The notes: a model not told the origin generated them from the sequence alone. Numbered from the stretch's first letter, positions 12,164-20,412 are shown. The stretch: DNA of 37,632 nt from Thermoleophilia bacterium (GCA_025927685.1 JAICKX010000018.1:1-37632); one strand, 5' to 3'. Program-made: numbers and translations.

Positions 12164-12169
12164 CATACT
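12164..12169 (+). promoter_or_regulatory. -10 box of S51 peptidase gene
   Basis: CATACT lies 7 bases before the GTG at 12177, which supports that start over a TTG at 12159. Confidence 0.42.
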
Positions 12170-12176
12170 GCGCCCG

Positions 12177-12869
12177 GTGGCTGAGCGGAACATCGTGGCG
12201 ATGGGCGGCGGCGGATTCGGCGGGCTCCGCGGCGACCGCCTGCTCGACGACTTCGTCCTCGGCCTGACCGGCAGGGAGCGGCCCGCCGTCTGCTTCGTGC
12301 CGACCGCCTCGGGCGACGCCGACTCGTACGTCGTCCGCTTCCACAGGGCGTTCCCGCCGGAGCGGGCCCGGGCGACCCATCTGCCGCTCTTCGTCCGCGA
12401 CGGCCGCGACCTGCGCGAGCACCTTCTCGCACAGGACGTGATCTACGTCGGCGGCGGGAACACCGTGAACATGCTCGGGATCTGGCGCGCCCACGGCGTC
12501 GACGCGATCCTGCGCGAGGCGTGGGAGGCGGGCGTCGTCCTGGCCGGCGTGTCGGCCGGCGCCCTGTGCTGGTTCGAGGGCGGCATCACCGACTCCTACG
12601 GCGGGGTCGACGAGCTTCGCGACGGTCTGGGCCTCCTGCCGGGGAGCATGTGCCCGCACTTCGACAGCGAGCCCGGCCGGCGGCCGGCCTACCTGCGCCT
12701 GGTGGCCGGGGGGTCGCTGCCCCCGGGGCTGGCGGCCGACGACGACTGCGGGCTGCACTTCCACGGCACCTCGCTCGCCGAGCCGGTCTCGGCCCGTGAC
12801 GGGGCGGGCGCCTACCGCATCGACGCGTCCGGCGAGTCGCCGCTTCCCGCGCGGCGGCTCAGCGGATGA
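12177..12869 (+). CDS. peptidase S51 family (dipeptidase E-like)
   Basis: 230 residues. S51 peptidases are cytoplasmic Ser-His-Glu/Asp hydrolases of the glutamine-amidotransferase fold that cleave Asp-X dipeptides or, in cyanophycinase relatives, beta-linked peptides. Visible: AMGGGGFGG at the N-terminus, YVGGGNTVNM near residue 90, nucleophile Ser126 in AGVSAGAL, and PHFDSE with catalytic His161. The length matches PepE. The GTG at 12177 is chosen because a -10-like CATACT sits 7 bases before it; a TTG at 12159 would add six residues. The last bases overlap the ATG of the following membrane-protease candidate, so the two are coupled. Substrate not predictable beyond the family. Confidence 0.9.
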   Translation: MAERNIVAMGGGGFGGLRGDRLLDDFVLGLTGRERPAVCFVPTASGDADSYVVRFHRAFPPERARATHLPLFVRDGRDLREHLLAQDVIYVGGGNTVNMLGIWRAHGVDAILREAWEAGVVLAGVSAGALCWFEGGITDSYGGVDELRDGLGLLPGSMCPHFDSEPGRRPAYLRLVAGGSLPPGLAADDDCGLHFHGTSLAEPVSARDGAGAYRIDASGESPLPARRLSG

Positions 12870-13603
12870 GGCGGGCGGCGGCGCCGGCCGCGGCGGTCGC
12901 CTGCCTCGGCCTGTTCAACCCGCTCGCCCCGCACCTCCCGGAACCGAGGACCTGGGGCCAGATCGCCGCCCTCGCGCTCGTCTCGTTCCCGCTCGCGGCG
13001 CTGGTCGTCGCTGCGCTCCTGCCGTTCGCGGGCGCGCGGCCCGAGGCGCTGGCCGCGGCGGCGGCATGCGGCGCGGCCCTCGCCGGGCTCCTGATCGCCG
13101 CCGGCCTGGCGGGGACGCCGGCGACCCTCGCCAAGCTGGTTGCGGCGGCCTGCGCCGGCTTCGCGCTCGCCGTCCTGCTGCGGACGCCGGTCGAGCTGAC
13201 CGGGATCGCGGTGCTCGTGGCGGCGGTCGACACCGTGAGCGTCGCTGCCGGCCCGACGCACGTGATCGTGGAGCACCACGCCGACGTCCTCGACACCTTC
13301 ACGCTCGCGTTCCATCCGCTCGGCAGCCGGGGAGCGGCGCAGATCGGGGTCAGCGACTTCGTCTTCTTCGCCCTCTTCGTCGCCGCGGCGGGCCGGATGG
13401 GCCTGCGCCGCCGGGCGACATGGGCGGCGATGACGGCCTCGTTCGGGGCCACCGCGGCCATCTCGTACGCGACCGACGCCACGCTCCCGGCGCTGCCGCT
13501 GCTCTCGCTGGGCCTGCTCCTGCCGAACGCCGACCTGCTGTGGGCCCGCAGGCGGGGGACACCGGCGTCACCCGAACGGGAGAGCGGAACCCCGCCGATC
13601 TGA
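12866..13603 (+). CDS. presenilin/SPP-like intramembrane aspartyl protease (A22-like) candidate
   Basis: 245 residues with eight or nine hydrophobic segments. Three features together match presenilin/signal-peptide-peptidase proteases: a helix with Asp122 in AAVDTVSVAAGPTHVIVE, where archaeal homologues have a Tyr-Asp followed by SV..T.HM; a second Asp164 in GVSDFVFFALF, corresponding to GxGD; and a Pro-Ala-Leu at 208-210 in ATLPALPLLSL, corresponding to the PAL motif. The Tyr before the first Asp is Val, and the second Gly of GxGD is Ser. The order and spacing of the motifs fit the family. Such enzymes cut transmembrane helices or signal peptides. It starts at ATG 12866, overlapping the S51 stop (ATGA), and is followed 15 bases later by a secreted protease. 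Assignment is by motif only. Confidence 0.7.
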   Translation: MRRAAAPAAAVACLGLFNPLAPHLPEPRTWGQIAALALVSFPLAALVVAALLPFAGARPEALAAAAACGAALAGLLIAAGLAGTPATLAKLVAAACAGFALAVLLRTPVELTGIAVLVAAVDTVSVAAGPTHVIVEHHADVLDTFTLAFHPLGSRGAAQIGVSDFVFFALFVAAAGRMGLRRRATWAAMTASFGATAAISYATDATLPALPLLSLGLLLPNADLLWARRRGTPASPERESGTPPI

Positions 13604-13618
13604 CCGATCTCAACCGGG

Positions 13619-15541
13619 ATGAGCCGACGGCTGAGGTCGCCCCTGCCCCTGCTCGCGCTGTGCGCGGCTGCCGCCTCGTTGCTCGCCGCCCCGGCCGCGT
13701 ACGCCCAGGGCACGGTGCCGGTCGCAGACACGCAGCCCGGCTGGGCCAGCACGGCCAACAAGACGGGCGCCGACCAGAGCTCGGACCAGGTCGTCTTCTC
13801 GGTCTGGCTCGGCTGGCGGCGGGCCGCCCAGCTCGACAGCACGCTCGCGGACCTGTACGACCCGGCCTCGCCCAGCTATCACCACTGGCTCACGCCCGCC
13901 CAGTTCCGCGCCCGCTTCTCGCCTCGCGCGGGCGACGTCGCAGCCGTCCGCTCCTGGCTCGCATCCGAGGGGTTCTCGATCATCGGGGTGCCGGCGAACC
14001 ACCTCTTCGTGACGGCCGAGGGCTCGGTCGGCCGGGTCGAGCAGGCCTTCGGCGTCCGCGAGAACATGTACCGCGTCGAGGGCTCCGTCCTGCGCGCGCC
14101 GAACCGCGATCCGGTGGTGCCGGCGGCCGTCGCGCCGTTCGTGAGCGCGATCACGGGCCTCGACGGTGCGATGACCCTCGCGCACCCGAACGTCGACTCG
14201 CCCCCTCCGCCGCCCGCCGGCACATCGGTCGGGCCGTGCTCGAGCTTCTGGGGCCAGCGCACCTCGTCGCTCTTCACGAACCCCTACGGGCAGGCGCCGC
14301 TGCCTTGGATCATCTGCGGCTACCAGCCGGCGCAGATCGACTCGGCTTACGGGATCGACCGGCTGCACGCCGCCGGCCTCGACGGCCGCGGGCAGACGAT
14401 CGCGATCACCGGCGCGTTCTTCTCGCCGACGATCCGCCAGGACGTCGCCCACTTCTCGCACCGTTTCCACCTCGACCACGGCCACCACCGATCGCTCGGG
14501 TTCGACTACCGCCAGGTCGCCGCGCCCGGCACCCACCGGTTCCCGAAGAACCCGGCCGAGACGCAGAGCTGGTACATCGAGCAGGCGCTCGACGTCGAGT
14601 GGGCCCACGCGGTCGCCCCGCGGGCGAAGATCGTCTACGTCGGCGCCGCCAACGACGCGCGCGGGCTCGACCAGGCCCTGAACTACGCGGTCGACCACCA
14701 TGTGGCCGACGTCATCTCGAACTCGTGGGGCCTGCCCGAGGCGTTCGTCTCGCGCGGCGAGATCATGGCGCTGAACTCGGTCTTCCAGCAGGCGGCCGCC
14801 CAGGGCACCGGCGTCTACTTCGCCTCCGGCGACGACGGCGACAACATGGCCGTGGTGGGCGCCCGCTCGGCCGGATTCCCGGACTCGAGCCCGTGGGTCA
14901 CCTCGGTCGGCGGCACCAGCCTCGCCATCGGCTCGAACGGCCAGTACCTGTGGGAGGCCGGCTGGGGCACGACCTCGACCGACTGGAGGCACGACCACTG
15001 GCAGCCCGCCGCCCCGGGCCCGTTCCTGTACGGATCGGGGGGCGGCCAGAGCCACGTCTTCGCCATGCCCGGCTACCAGGCCGCCGAGGTGCCGCTCTCG
15101 GCCACGATCTGGCACGGGCAGCTGCGCCGGGTCGAGCCCGACATCTCGATGGTGGCCGACCCGCAGACCGGCGTCACGTTCTCGCAGACCTACGTGACCG
15201 CCTCGGGGCACCGCAAGATCATCGACTCCTGGATCGGCGGCACCAGCCTCTCGGCGCCGCTGCTGGCGGGCATCATGGCGCTCGCCGACCAGCGCGCCGG
15301 CATGCCGCACGGCTTCATCAACCCGACGCTCTACCTGATGCGCGGGACGGGCGGCCTCCGCGACGTGACGGGCGGCCACCGGTCGCTGGCCGTGCTGCGA
15401 AATGCGCTGGTGGACGATCACGTCGTGACGCGCCTGCGGTCGATCGAGCGGGACAGCTCGCTCGCGGCGACGATCGGCTGGGACCCGGTCACGGGCCTCG
15501 GCTCGCCGTACGCACCCGCCTTCGTGGCCGCGCTCGGCTGA
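13619..15541 (+). CDS. secreted S53 sedolisin (pro-kumamolisin type)
   Basis: 640-residue secreted serine-carboxyl peptidase, usually active at acid pH. A signal peptide spans residues 1-29 (RR n-region, LLALCAAAASLLAAPAAYA). An activation pro-domain follows to about residue 190, ending before a proline-rich linker (PPPPPAG). The peptidase domain has catalytic Glu321 and Asp325 (IEQALDVEWAH), oxyanion Asp405 in ASGDDGD, and nucleophile Ser543 in GGTSLSAP. The C-terminal calcium-site elements are RDVTGG and GWDPVTGLGSP. All key residues are present, so it should be active once the pro-domain is removed. It lies 15 bases after the presenilin-like gene and is probably co-transcribed. No C-terminal anchor is visible, so release to the medium is expected. 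Confidence 0.95.
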   Translation: MSRRLRSPLPLLALCAAAASLLAAPAAYAQGTVPVADTQPGWASTANKTGADQSSDQVVFSVWLGWRRAAQLDSTLADLYDPASPSYHHWLTPAQFRARFSPRAGDVAAVRSWLASEGFSIIGVPANHLFVTAEGSVGRVEQAFGVRENMYRVEGSVLRAPNRDPVVPAAVAPFVSAITGLDGAMTLAHPNVDSPPPPPAGTSVGPCSSFWGQRTSSLFTNPYGQAPLPWIICGYQPAQIDSAYGIDRLHAAGLDGRGQTIAITGAFFSPTIRQDVAHFSHRFHLDHGHHRSLGFDYRQVAAPGTHRFPKNPAETQSWYIEQALDVEWAHAVAPRAKIVYVGAANDARGLDQALNYAVDHHVADVISNSWGLPEAFVSRGEIMALNSVFQQAAAQGTGVYFASGDDGDNMAVVGARSAGFPDSSPWVTSVGGTSLAIGSNGQYLWEAGWGTTSTDWRHDHWQPAAPGPFLYGSGGGQSHVFAMPGYQAAEVPLSATIWHGQLRRVEPDISMVADPQTGVTFSQTYVTASGHRKIIDSWIGGTSLSAPLLAGIMALADQRAGMPHGFINPTLYLMRGTGGLRDVTGGHRSLAVLRNALVDDHVVTRLRSIERDSSLAATIGWDPVTGLGSPYAPAFVAALG

Positions 15542-15550
15542 GGCCGAGGC

Positions 15551-15556
15551 TAGGCT
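15551..15556 (+). promoter_or_regulatory. -10 box of cobalamin-binding-like gene
   Basis: TAGGCT ends 7 bases before an in-frame CTG at 15564. It supports a leaderless transcript starting at or near CTG. Confidence 0.42.
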
Positions 15557-15563
15557 AGTCGGC

Positions 15564-16445
15564 CTGGCTGTCCGCATCTGCTCACTGCTCCCCAGCGCCA
15601 CCGAGATCGTCGGCGCCCTCGGCCGGGCCGGATGGCTCGTCGGGCGCTCGGCCGAGTGCGACTTCCCGGCGGAGGTCGACGGCCTGCCGGTGGTCACCGC
15701 CTCGCGCGTCGACACGTCGACCCTCTCGAGCGAGGACATCGACGAGGCGGTGCGCGACGCCGTCCTCTCAGGGCAGGCGCTGTACGCGGTCGACGAGGAG
15801 CTGATCCGCGAGCTCCGGCCTGACCTCGTCATCACCCAGGACCTGTGCCACGTCTGCGCCGTCTCGGGCGACGACGTCGGCAGGATCCGGAGCCTCGACG
15901 CCGAGGTGATCTCGCTCGACCCGCGCACGATCGCCGACGTGGAGGCGACCGTGGAGCTCCTGGGCGAGCGGCTGGACGCGGCGGCGGCCGCGCAGGAGGT
16001 CGTGGGCGGCATGCACCGCACGATCGAGGACGCATCCGCGGCCGTCGCCGGCCTCGAGCCGGTCTCCGTGTTCGTCGCGGAGTGGCTCGAGCCCCCGTTT
16101 GCGGCCGGTCACTGGGTGCCCGAGATGGTGGCGCTCGCCGGCGGCCGCGAGGTGCTCGGACGCGCGGGCGGGCCGTCGTTCCCGGTCACGTGGGACGACG
16201 TGGCGGCGGCGGCGCCCGAGGTGGTCGTCGTCGCGCCGTGCGGCTTCGACGCCGAGCGGGCGGCGGCCGAGGCGCGCTCGATCGCGTTCCCGTGCCCGGC
16301 GGTCGCCGTCGAGGCCGACTCGTACTACTCGCGGCCGGCGCCGCGCCTGGCGGGCGGCGTGGCGCAGCTCGCGCACATCCTCCATCCCGCCGCAGCGCCC
16401 GACCCGGGCCTGCCGGCCATCGCCCTCGCGGGCGCGCGCGCATGA
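15564..16445 (+). CDS. periplasmic-binding-protein-fold cobalamin-binding-like protein, possible CTG start
   Basis: About 293 residues, BtuF/FhuD type (PF01497). The sequence VRICSLLPSATEIVGALG followed by SAECDFPAEV is typical of cobalamin-binding proteins of this family, as are PDLVITQDLCHVC and the C-terminal SYYSRPAPRLA. Homology begins at once at the N-terminus, with no signal peptide, so it is likely cytoplasmic or not a transporter subunit. There is no ATG, GTG or TTG upstream of the homologous region: the codons read CTA GTC GGC CTG GCT GTC CGC. CTG 15564 lies 7 bases after TAGGCT, so a leaderless CTG start is proposed; the first ATG (15690) would delete about 42 conserved residues. 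The stop overlaps the M20 gene (ATGA). Confidence 0.82.
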   Translation: MAVRICSLLPSATEIVGALGRAGWLVGRSAECDFPAEVDGLPVVTASRVDTSTLSSEDIDEAVRDAVLSGQALYAVDEELIRELRPDLVITQDLCHVCAVSGDDVGRIRSLDAEVISLDPRTIADVEATVELLGERLDAAAAAQEVVGGMHRTIEDASAAVAGLEPVSVFVAEWLEPPFAAGHWVPEMVALAGGREVLGRAGGPSFPVTWDDVAAAAPEVVVVAPCGFDAERAAAEARSIAFPCPAVAVEADSYYSRPAPRLAGGVAQLAHILHPAAAPDPGLPAIALAGARA

Positions 16446-17548
16446 GCGAGACGACGGAGCTCCTGGCCCGCCTCGTCGAGGTCGACTCGATCAACCCGGA
16501 GCTCGTGGCAGGCGGCGCCGGCGAGGCGGCGATCGCCGAGCTCGCGGCCGGCTGGCTGCGCGAGCGCGGCCTGGATGCCCGCGTGGAGGAGGTCGCGCCG
16601 GGCCGCGCCAACGCGATCGCAACCGCCCGCGGCAGCGGCGGCGGGCGCTCGCTCCTCCTGTGCGCGCACATGGACACGGTCGGCGTCGAGGGGATGGCGG
16701 CCCCGTTCGACCCGCGCATCGAGGACGGCCGCATGCACGGGCGCGGGTCGTTCGACATGAAGGGCGGCCTGGCGGCGGTCATGGCCGCCGCGGCCGCGGT
16801 CGCCGGAGCGGGGCTGCGGGGCGACGTCGTGGTGGCGGCCGTCTGCGACGAGGAGTTCGAGTCGATCGGCGCCGAGAGCGTCGCCGCCGGCCTCACCGCC
16901 GACGCGGCGATCGTCACCGAGCCGACCGGCCTCGAGGTGTGCGTCGCGCACAAGGGGTTCGTGTGGCTCGACGTCGAGACGGCCGGCGTCGCGGCCCACG
17001 GCTCGCGGCCGGACCTGGGGGTCGACGCGATCGCCGCGATGGGCGAGGTGCTGGTGGGGCTGGGCGGCCTGAGCGCAGAGCTCGCAGGATCGCGGCCGCA
17101 TCCGCTCCTCGGCACCGGGTCCGTCCACGCGTCGCTGATCGCGGGCGGCCAGGAGCTCTCGAGCTATCCGGAGCGGTGCCTGCTCCGGCTCGAGCGGCGC
17201 ACCGTCCCGGGCGAGACGCTGGCCGACGTCGAGGCCCAGATCGCCGGCATCGCCTCGGGTGCGACGGTGCGCTCGACCTTCGAGCGGACGCCGTTCGAGG
17301 TGGCCGCCGACGCACCGATCGTCTCGGCGGTGCGCCGGCACGCGGTCACGGTGCTGGGACGCGAGCCCGCGACCGTCGGCCACGCGGCCTGGATGGACGC
17401 GGCCGTCCTCTCCGCGGCGGGCATCCCGACGGTCGTGTTCGGACCGACGGGCGAGGGCGCGCACGCCATCGAGGAGTGGGTCGACCTCGACTCGGTCGAG
17501 CGCTGCGCTCAGGTGCTCGAGGCGGTCGCGCGCGAGTGGTGCGCCTGA
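16442..17548 (+). CDS. M20 family zinc peptidase/deacylase (ArgE/DapE/CPG2-like)
   Basis: 368-residue cytoplasmic di-zinc amidohydrolase. Metal ligands and catalytic residues can be read in order: LLCAHMDT (His and Asp), GRGSFDMKGG (bridging Asp), VCDEEFES (catalytic Glu-Glu), VTEPTG (Glu) and GPTGEGAHAIEEWV (C-terminal His). The dimerisation domain lies between, from about KGFVWLDVET to SYPERCLLRLERR. Length and layout fit the acetylornithine deacetylase/succinyl-diaminopimelate desuccinylase group; which substrate cannot be said. It starts by ATGA overlap with the cobalamin-binding-like gene. Its 3' end overlaps the convergent RNA methyltransferase gene by 40 bases because a REP-like element lies at the junction. 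Confidence 0.93.
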   Translation: MSETTELLARLVEVDSINPELVAGGAGEAAIAELAAGWLRERGLDARVEEVAPGRANAIATARGSGGGRSLLLCAHMDTVGVEGMAAPFDPRIEDGRMHGRGSFDMKGGLAAVMAAAAAVAGAGLRGDVVVAAVCDEEFESIGAESVAAGLTADAAIVTEPTGLEVCVAHKGFVWLDVETAGVAAHGSRPDLGVDAIAAMGEVLVGLGGLSAELAGSRPHPLLGTGSVHASLIAGGQELSSYPERCLLRLERRTVPGETLADVEAQIAGIASGATVRSTFERTPFEVAADAPIVSAVRRHAVTVLGREPATVGHAAWMDAAVLSAAGIPTVVFGPTGEGAHAIEEWVDLDSVERCAQVLEAVAREWCA

Positions 17549-18930
17549 CCTGAAAAATTGGGATCAGACCCCGTTTTTTCACGGCGGAGGAGGGCGACGC
17601 ACTCGATGTGGGGCGTGTGCGGGAACATGTCCACCGGGCGGGCCCGCTCCAGCGCGTAGCCGGCGTCCACCAGGGCGCGGGCGTTCGGGGCCAGCGTCGT
17701 CGGGTTGCACGAGACGTAGACGATCCGCTCCGGCGCGAGCTCCAGCAGCCGCTTCACGGCCTTCGGCGTGAGCCCGGCCCGGGGCGGGTCGACGAAGACG
17801 ACGTCCGGGCGCGGCGCGCGCTCGAGGAGCGGGGCGACGCTCTTCGCCACGTCGCCCGCCACGAACTCGATGTTCGCGATGCCGTTTCGCTCGGCGTTCT
17901 CGCGCGCCCGGGCGACCGACTCCTCGGCGATCTCGATGCCGTACACCCGCCCGGCCCGGGCGGCGGCCAGGAGCCCGATCGCGCCCGCGCCGCAGTAGAG
18001 ATCCCAGGCCACGTCCGTCGTGGAGAGCTCGGCGTACCCGATCGCGAGCTCGTACAGCCGCTCGCTCATCACCGTGTTGGTCTGCATGAACGCGCCGGCC
18101 GTGACGGAGAGGCACAGGCCGCCGACGACCTCCTCGTAGCGGTCGGCGCCGAAGAGCGGCCGCGGCTCGAGCCCCGCGGTGGCCTCGCCCACGCCGGCGT
18201 TCTCGGCGTGGACGGCGCCGACCACCTCCGCCGGCAGGAGCGCCCGCAGCCGGTCCCGGCCGGGCACCGCGCCCGGCGCGGTCACGAGCATCGCCAGGAG
18301 CTGGCCCGTGTGCGCGCCCTCCCGCACCACGAGGTGGCGCAGGTAGCCCTCGCCGGTCCGGCCGTCGTATGCCGTCAGGCCCGCCTCACGCGCCCAGCGC
18401 TCGAACGCGCGCCGGACGTCGTTCCCGGCCGGCGAGGCGATGTGGCAGGTCTCGACCGGCACCAGCTCGTCCCAGCGTCCGGCGCGGTGGAAGCCGAGCG
18501 ACGGCCCGTCGGGCCCGTCCGACCACGAGTACTCGAGCTTGTTGCGATAGCCGTACTGCTCCGCCGCCGGCACGATCGACTCGAGCTCGATCTCGAACCG
18601 ACCCAGCCGGCGCAGGGCATCGTCGACCTGGGCGGCCTTGTGGCGCACCTGCTCGGCGTAGGCGAGGTCCTGCCAGGCGCACCCGCCGCACACGCCGAAG
18701 TGGGCGCAGCGCGGCGTCACCCGGCCGGGACCCGCCTCGAGCACCTCGACGGCGAAGGCCTCGGCGTGGCGGCGCTTCAGCTTCGTGACACGCGCCCGCA
18801 CCCGGTCGCCCGGAAGGGCGCGCGAGACGAAGACGACCAGCTCGCCGTGGCGGGCGACGCCGCGCCCGCCGAAGGCGAGGCCGTCGACGGTCAGGTCGAT
18901 CTCCTGGCCACGATGAAGCGCCATCCCCAC
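17509..18930 (-). CDS. RlmD/TrmA-type uracil-C5 RNA methyltransferase
   Basis: 473 residues. SAM-dependent enzyme that methylates C5 of a uridine in 23S rRNA (RlmC/RlmD) or tRNA (TrmA). An N-terminal TRAM domain (residues 10-70) binds RNA. The iron-sulphur cysteines are Cys75, Cys81, Cys84 and Cys162, the spacing seen in RlmD. The SAM site is DLYCGAGAIGLLAA, then VFVDPPRAGL, with catalytic nucleophile Cys408 in VYVSCNPTTLA. The start GTG at 18930 lies 7 bases after TAGACT; an ATG two codons later is the alternative. The conserved protein ends at about residue 450 (HIECVALLRR). The last 23 residues, from EKTGSDPNFSG on, are read from the REP-like element and the antisense of the M20 gene, so the native stop has probably been lost. 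Confidence 0.93.
   Translation of the reverse strand: MGMALHRGQEIDLTVDGLAFGGRGVARHGELVVFVSRALPGDRVRARVTKLKRRHAEAFAVEVLEAGPGRVTPRCAHFGVCGGCAWQDLAYAEQVRHKAAQVDDALRRLGRFEIELESIVPAAEQYGYRNKLEYSWSDGPDGPSLGFHRAGRWDELVPVETCHIASPAGNDVRRAFERWAREAGLTAYDGRTGEGYLRHLVVREGAHTGQLLAMLVTAPGAVPGRDRLRALLPAEVVGAVHAENAGVGEATAGLEPRPLFGADRYEEVVGGLCLSVTAGAFMQTNTVMSERLYELAIGYAELSTTDVAWDLYCGAGAIGLLAAARAGRVYGIEIAEESVARARENAERNGIANIEFVAGDVAKSVAPLLERAPRPDVVFVDPPRAGLTPKAVKRLLELAPERIVYVSCNPTTLAPNARALVDAGYALERARPVDMFPHTPHIECVALLRREKTGSDPNFSGQAHHSRATASST
17550..17581. repeat. REP-like palindrome, copy 2 (inverted relative to copy 1)
   Basis: CTGAAAAATTGGGATCAG followed by ACCCCGTTTTTTCA is the reverse complement of the element at 12068-12100 apart from a few changes. 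It begins 1 base after the M20 stop, again in the context TGACCTGAAAAA. It lies between converging genes, with a T run on both strands, so it can act as a shared terminator, while encoding the residues EKTGSDPNFSG at the methyltransferase C-terminus. Confidence 0.78.
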
Positions 18931-18934
18931 GGAC

Positions 18935-18945
18935 TAGAGTCTAGA
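18935..18945. promoter_or_regulatory. overlapping divergent -10 boxes in near-palindrome CTAGAGTCTAG
   Basis: CTAGAGTCTAG (18934-18944) is symmetrical around one base. On the minus strand TAGACT (18943-18938) stands 7 bases before the methyltransferase GTG at 18930. On the plus strand TAGAGT (18935-18940) stands 9 bases before the peptidase ATG at 18950. The two start codons are only 19 bases apart, so both -10 elements share the same bases. Confidence 0.55.
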
Positions 18946-18949
18946 AATC

Positions 18950-20410
18950 ATGCCGATCGCCGTCCCCGAGTACCGCGATCGCCTCGAGGCGATGACGGCG
19001 GAGGCCCTCGAGGAGTACTACGCCCACAGCGCCGGCCACAAGCGCGCGTACGAGATCGCCGCGATCTACGAGCGCCACGCCGACCTCTCAACGCTCGACC
19101 AGGCCCGGGCGCTGGCCGAGCAGGACGCGCCGGCCGAGCTGCGCCGCTTCGCCGCGGAGGCCTACGTCGGAAACGGCGTGAAGCACCTGAGCGAGGACAT
19201 CGCAAACACCGAGGCCGAGCTGACCGTCGCGTTCGACGGCGAGGACGTGCCCTACCGCGAGGTGCGGCCGCGGATCACGAACGAGCCGGACGCCGGGCGC
19301 CGCCGCGACCTCCATGCGCGCCGCTGCGCCGCCACCGAGGAGCACCTGAACCCGATGTACGAGGAGGCGGCCGAGCTCGAGCGGGAGCTGACGTCCGACC
19401 TCGGCGCGCCGACCGTGCTCGAGCTCTACGAGGGGTTCGGGTACGACCCGCGCGGGCTGCACGCCGAGACCTCCCGGTACGTCGCCGAGACCGACGGGCT
19501 CTACCGCGAGCAGGTCGACGCCGCCCTGCGCCGCCGGATGGGCGTCGCGCTCGAGGACGCGGCGCTGCCCGACTTCTCCCGCCTCTGGCGCGCGCCCGAG
19601 TTCGACACGGCGTTCACGACGGAGCGGGCCGTTCCCGCGCTCCGGGCGACCCTGGCCGGTCTCGGGATCGACCTCGACGGGCAGCGCAACGTGGAGCTCG
19701 ACATCGAGGCCCGCCCGGGCAAGCGGCCGCGCGCCTTCTGCGCGCCGATCCGGGTGCCCGCCCGGGTCGTGCTCGTCATCCTGCCGCAGGGCGGACAGGA
19801 CGACTACCAGGCCCTCTTCCACGAGGCCGGCCACGCCGAGCACTTCGCGGGCGTCGACCCCGGCCTCCCCGCGGAGCAGCGCCTCCTGGGCGACAACGCC
19901 GTGACGGAGGGCTTCGCGTTCCTCTTCGAGCACCTGGTCTCCGACCCGGCCTGGCTGCACGGGCAGCTCGACTTCGGCCCGGTCGACGACTACGTGCGGT
20001 TCAACGCGCTCCAGAAGCTGTTCTTCGTCCGCCGCTACGCCGCCAAGCTGGCGTACGAGATCGAGCTGCACTCCGGTCTCGCGCTCGACTCGCTGCCGGA
20101 CCGGTACGCCGGGCACCTGTCCGGGGCTGTCGGCGTCCCCTACCCGCGCGGCGACTACCTCGAGGACGTCGACGGCGGCTTCTACTGCACCTGCTACCTG
20201 CGGGCCTGGGCGTTCGAGGCCCAGCTGCGCGACCACCTGCGAACCGCCTTCGGGTCGGACTGGTTCCGGCGGCAGGCGGCGGGGGACCTCCTGCGCGAGC
20301 TGTGGAGTCTCGGCCAGTCGCTGCGCGCGGACGACCTGCTGCGGGAGCTGACCGGCGAGCCGATCCGGTTCGAGGTCCTGGCCGACGACGCCCGCGCCGC
20401 GCTCGGGTAG
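18950..20410 (+). CDS. HEXXH metallopeptidase, M3/oligoendopeptidase-like
   Basis: 486 residues, mostly helical. The zinc site is HEAGH at residues 291-295 with the third ligand Glu320 in NAVTEGFAFLFEH, 25 residues on, as in gluzincins of the M3 and related clans. YLRAWAFEAQLRDHL near the C-terminus resembles the substrate-binding end of M3-type enzymes. No signal peptide, so it should act in the cytoplasm on peptides. It is shorter than typical M3 oligopeptidases (about 600-680 residues), so the family is given as M3-like only. The ATG at 18950 follows an overlapping divergent promoter. The stop is 2 bases from the stop of the convergent GT39-like gene. Confidence 0.85.
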   Translation: MPIAVPEYRDRLEAMTAEALEEYYAHSAGHKRAYEIAAIYERHADLSTLDQARALAEQDAPAELRRFAAEAYVGNGVKHLSEDIANTEAELTVAFDGEDVPYREVRPRITNEPDAGRRRDLHARRCAATEEHLNPMYEEAAELERELTSDLGAPTVLELYEGFGYDPRGLHAETSRYVAETDGLYREQVDAALRRRMGVALEDAALPDFSRLWRAPEFDTAFTTERAVPALRATLAGLGIDLDGQRNVELDIEARPGKRPRAFCAPIRVPARVVLVILPQGGQDDYQALFHEAGHAEHFAGVDPGLPAEQRLLGDNAVTEGFAFLFEHLVSDPAWLHGQLDFGPVDDYVRFNALQKLFFVRRYAAKLAYEIELHSGLALDSLPDRYAGHLSGAVGVPYPRGDYLEDVDGGFYCTCYLRAWAFEAQLRDHLRTAFGSDWFRRQAAGDLLRELWSLGQSLRADDLLRELTGEPIRFEVLADDARAALG

Positions 20411-20412
20411 GC

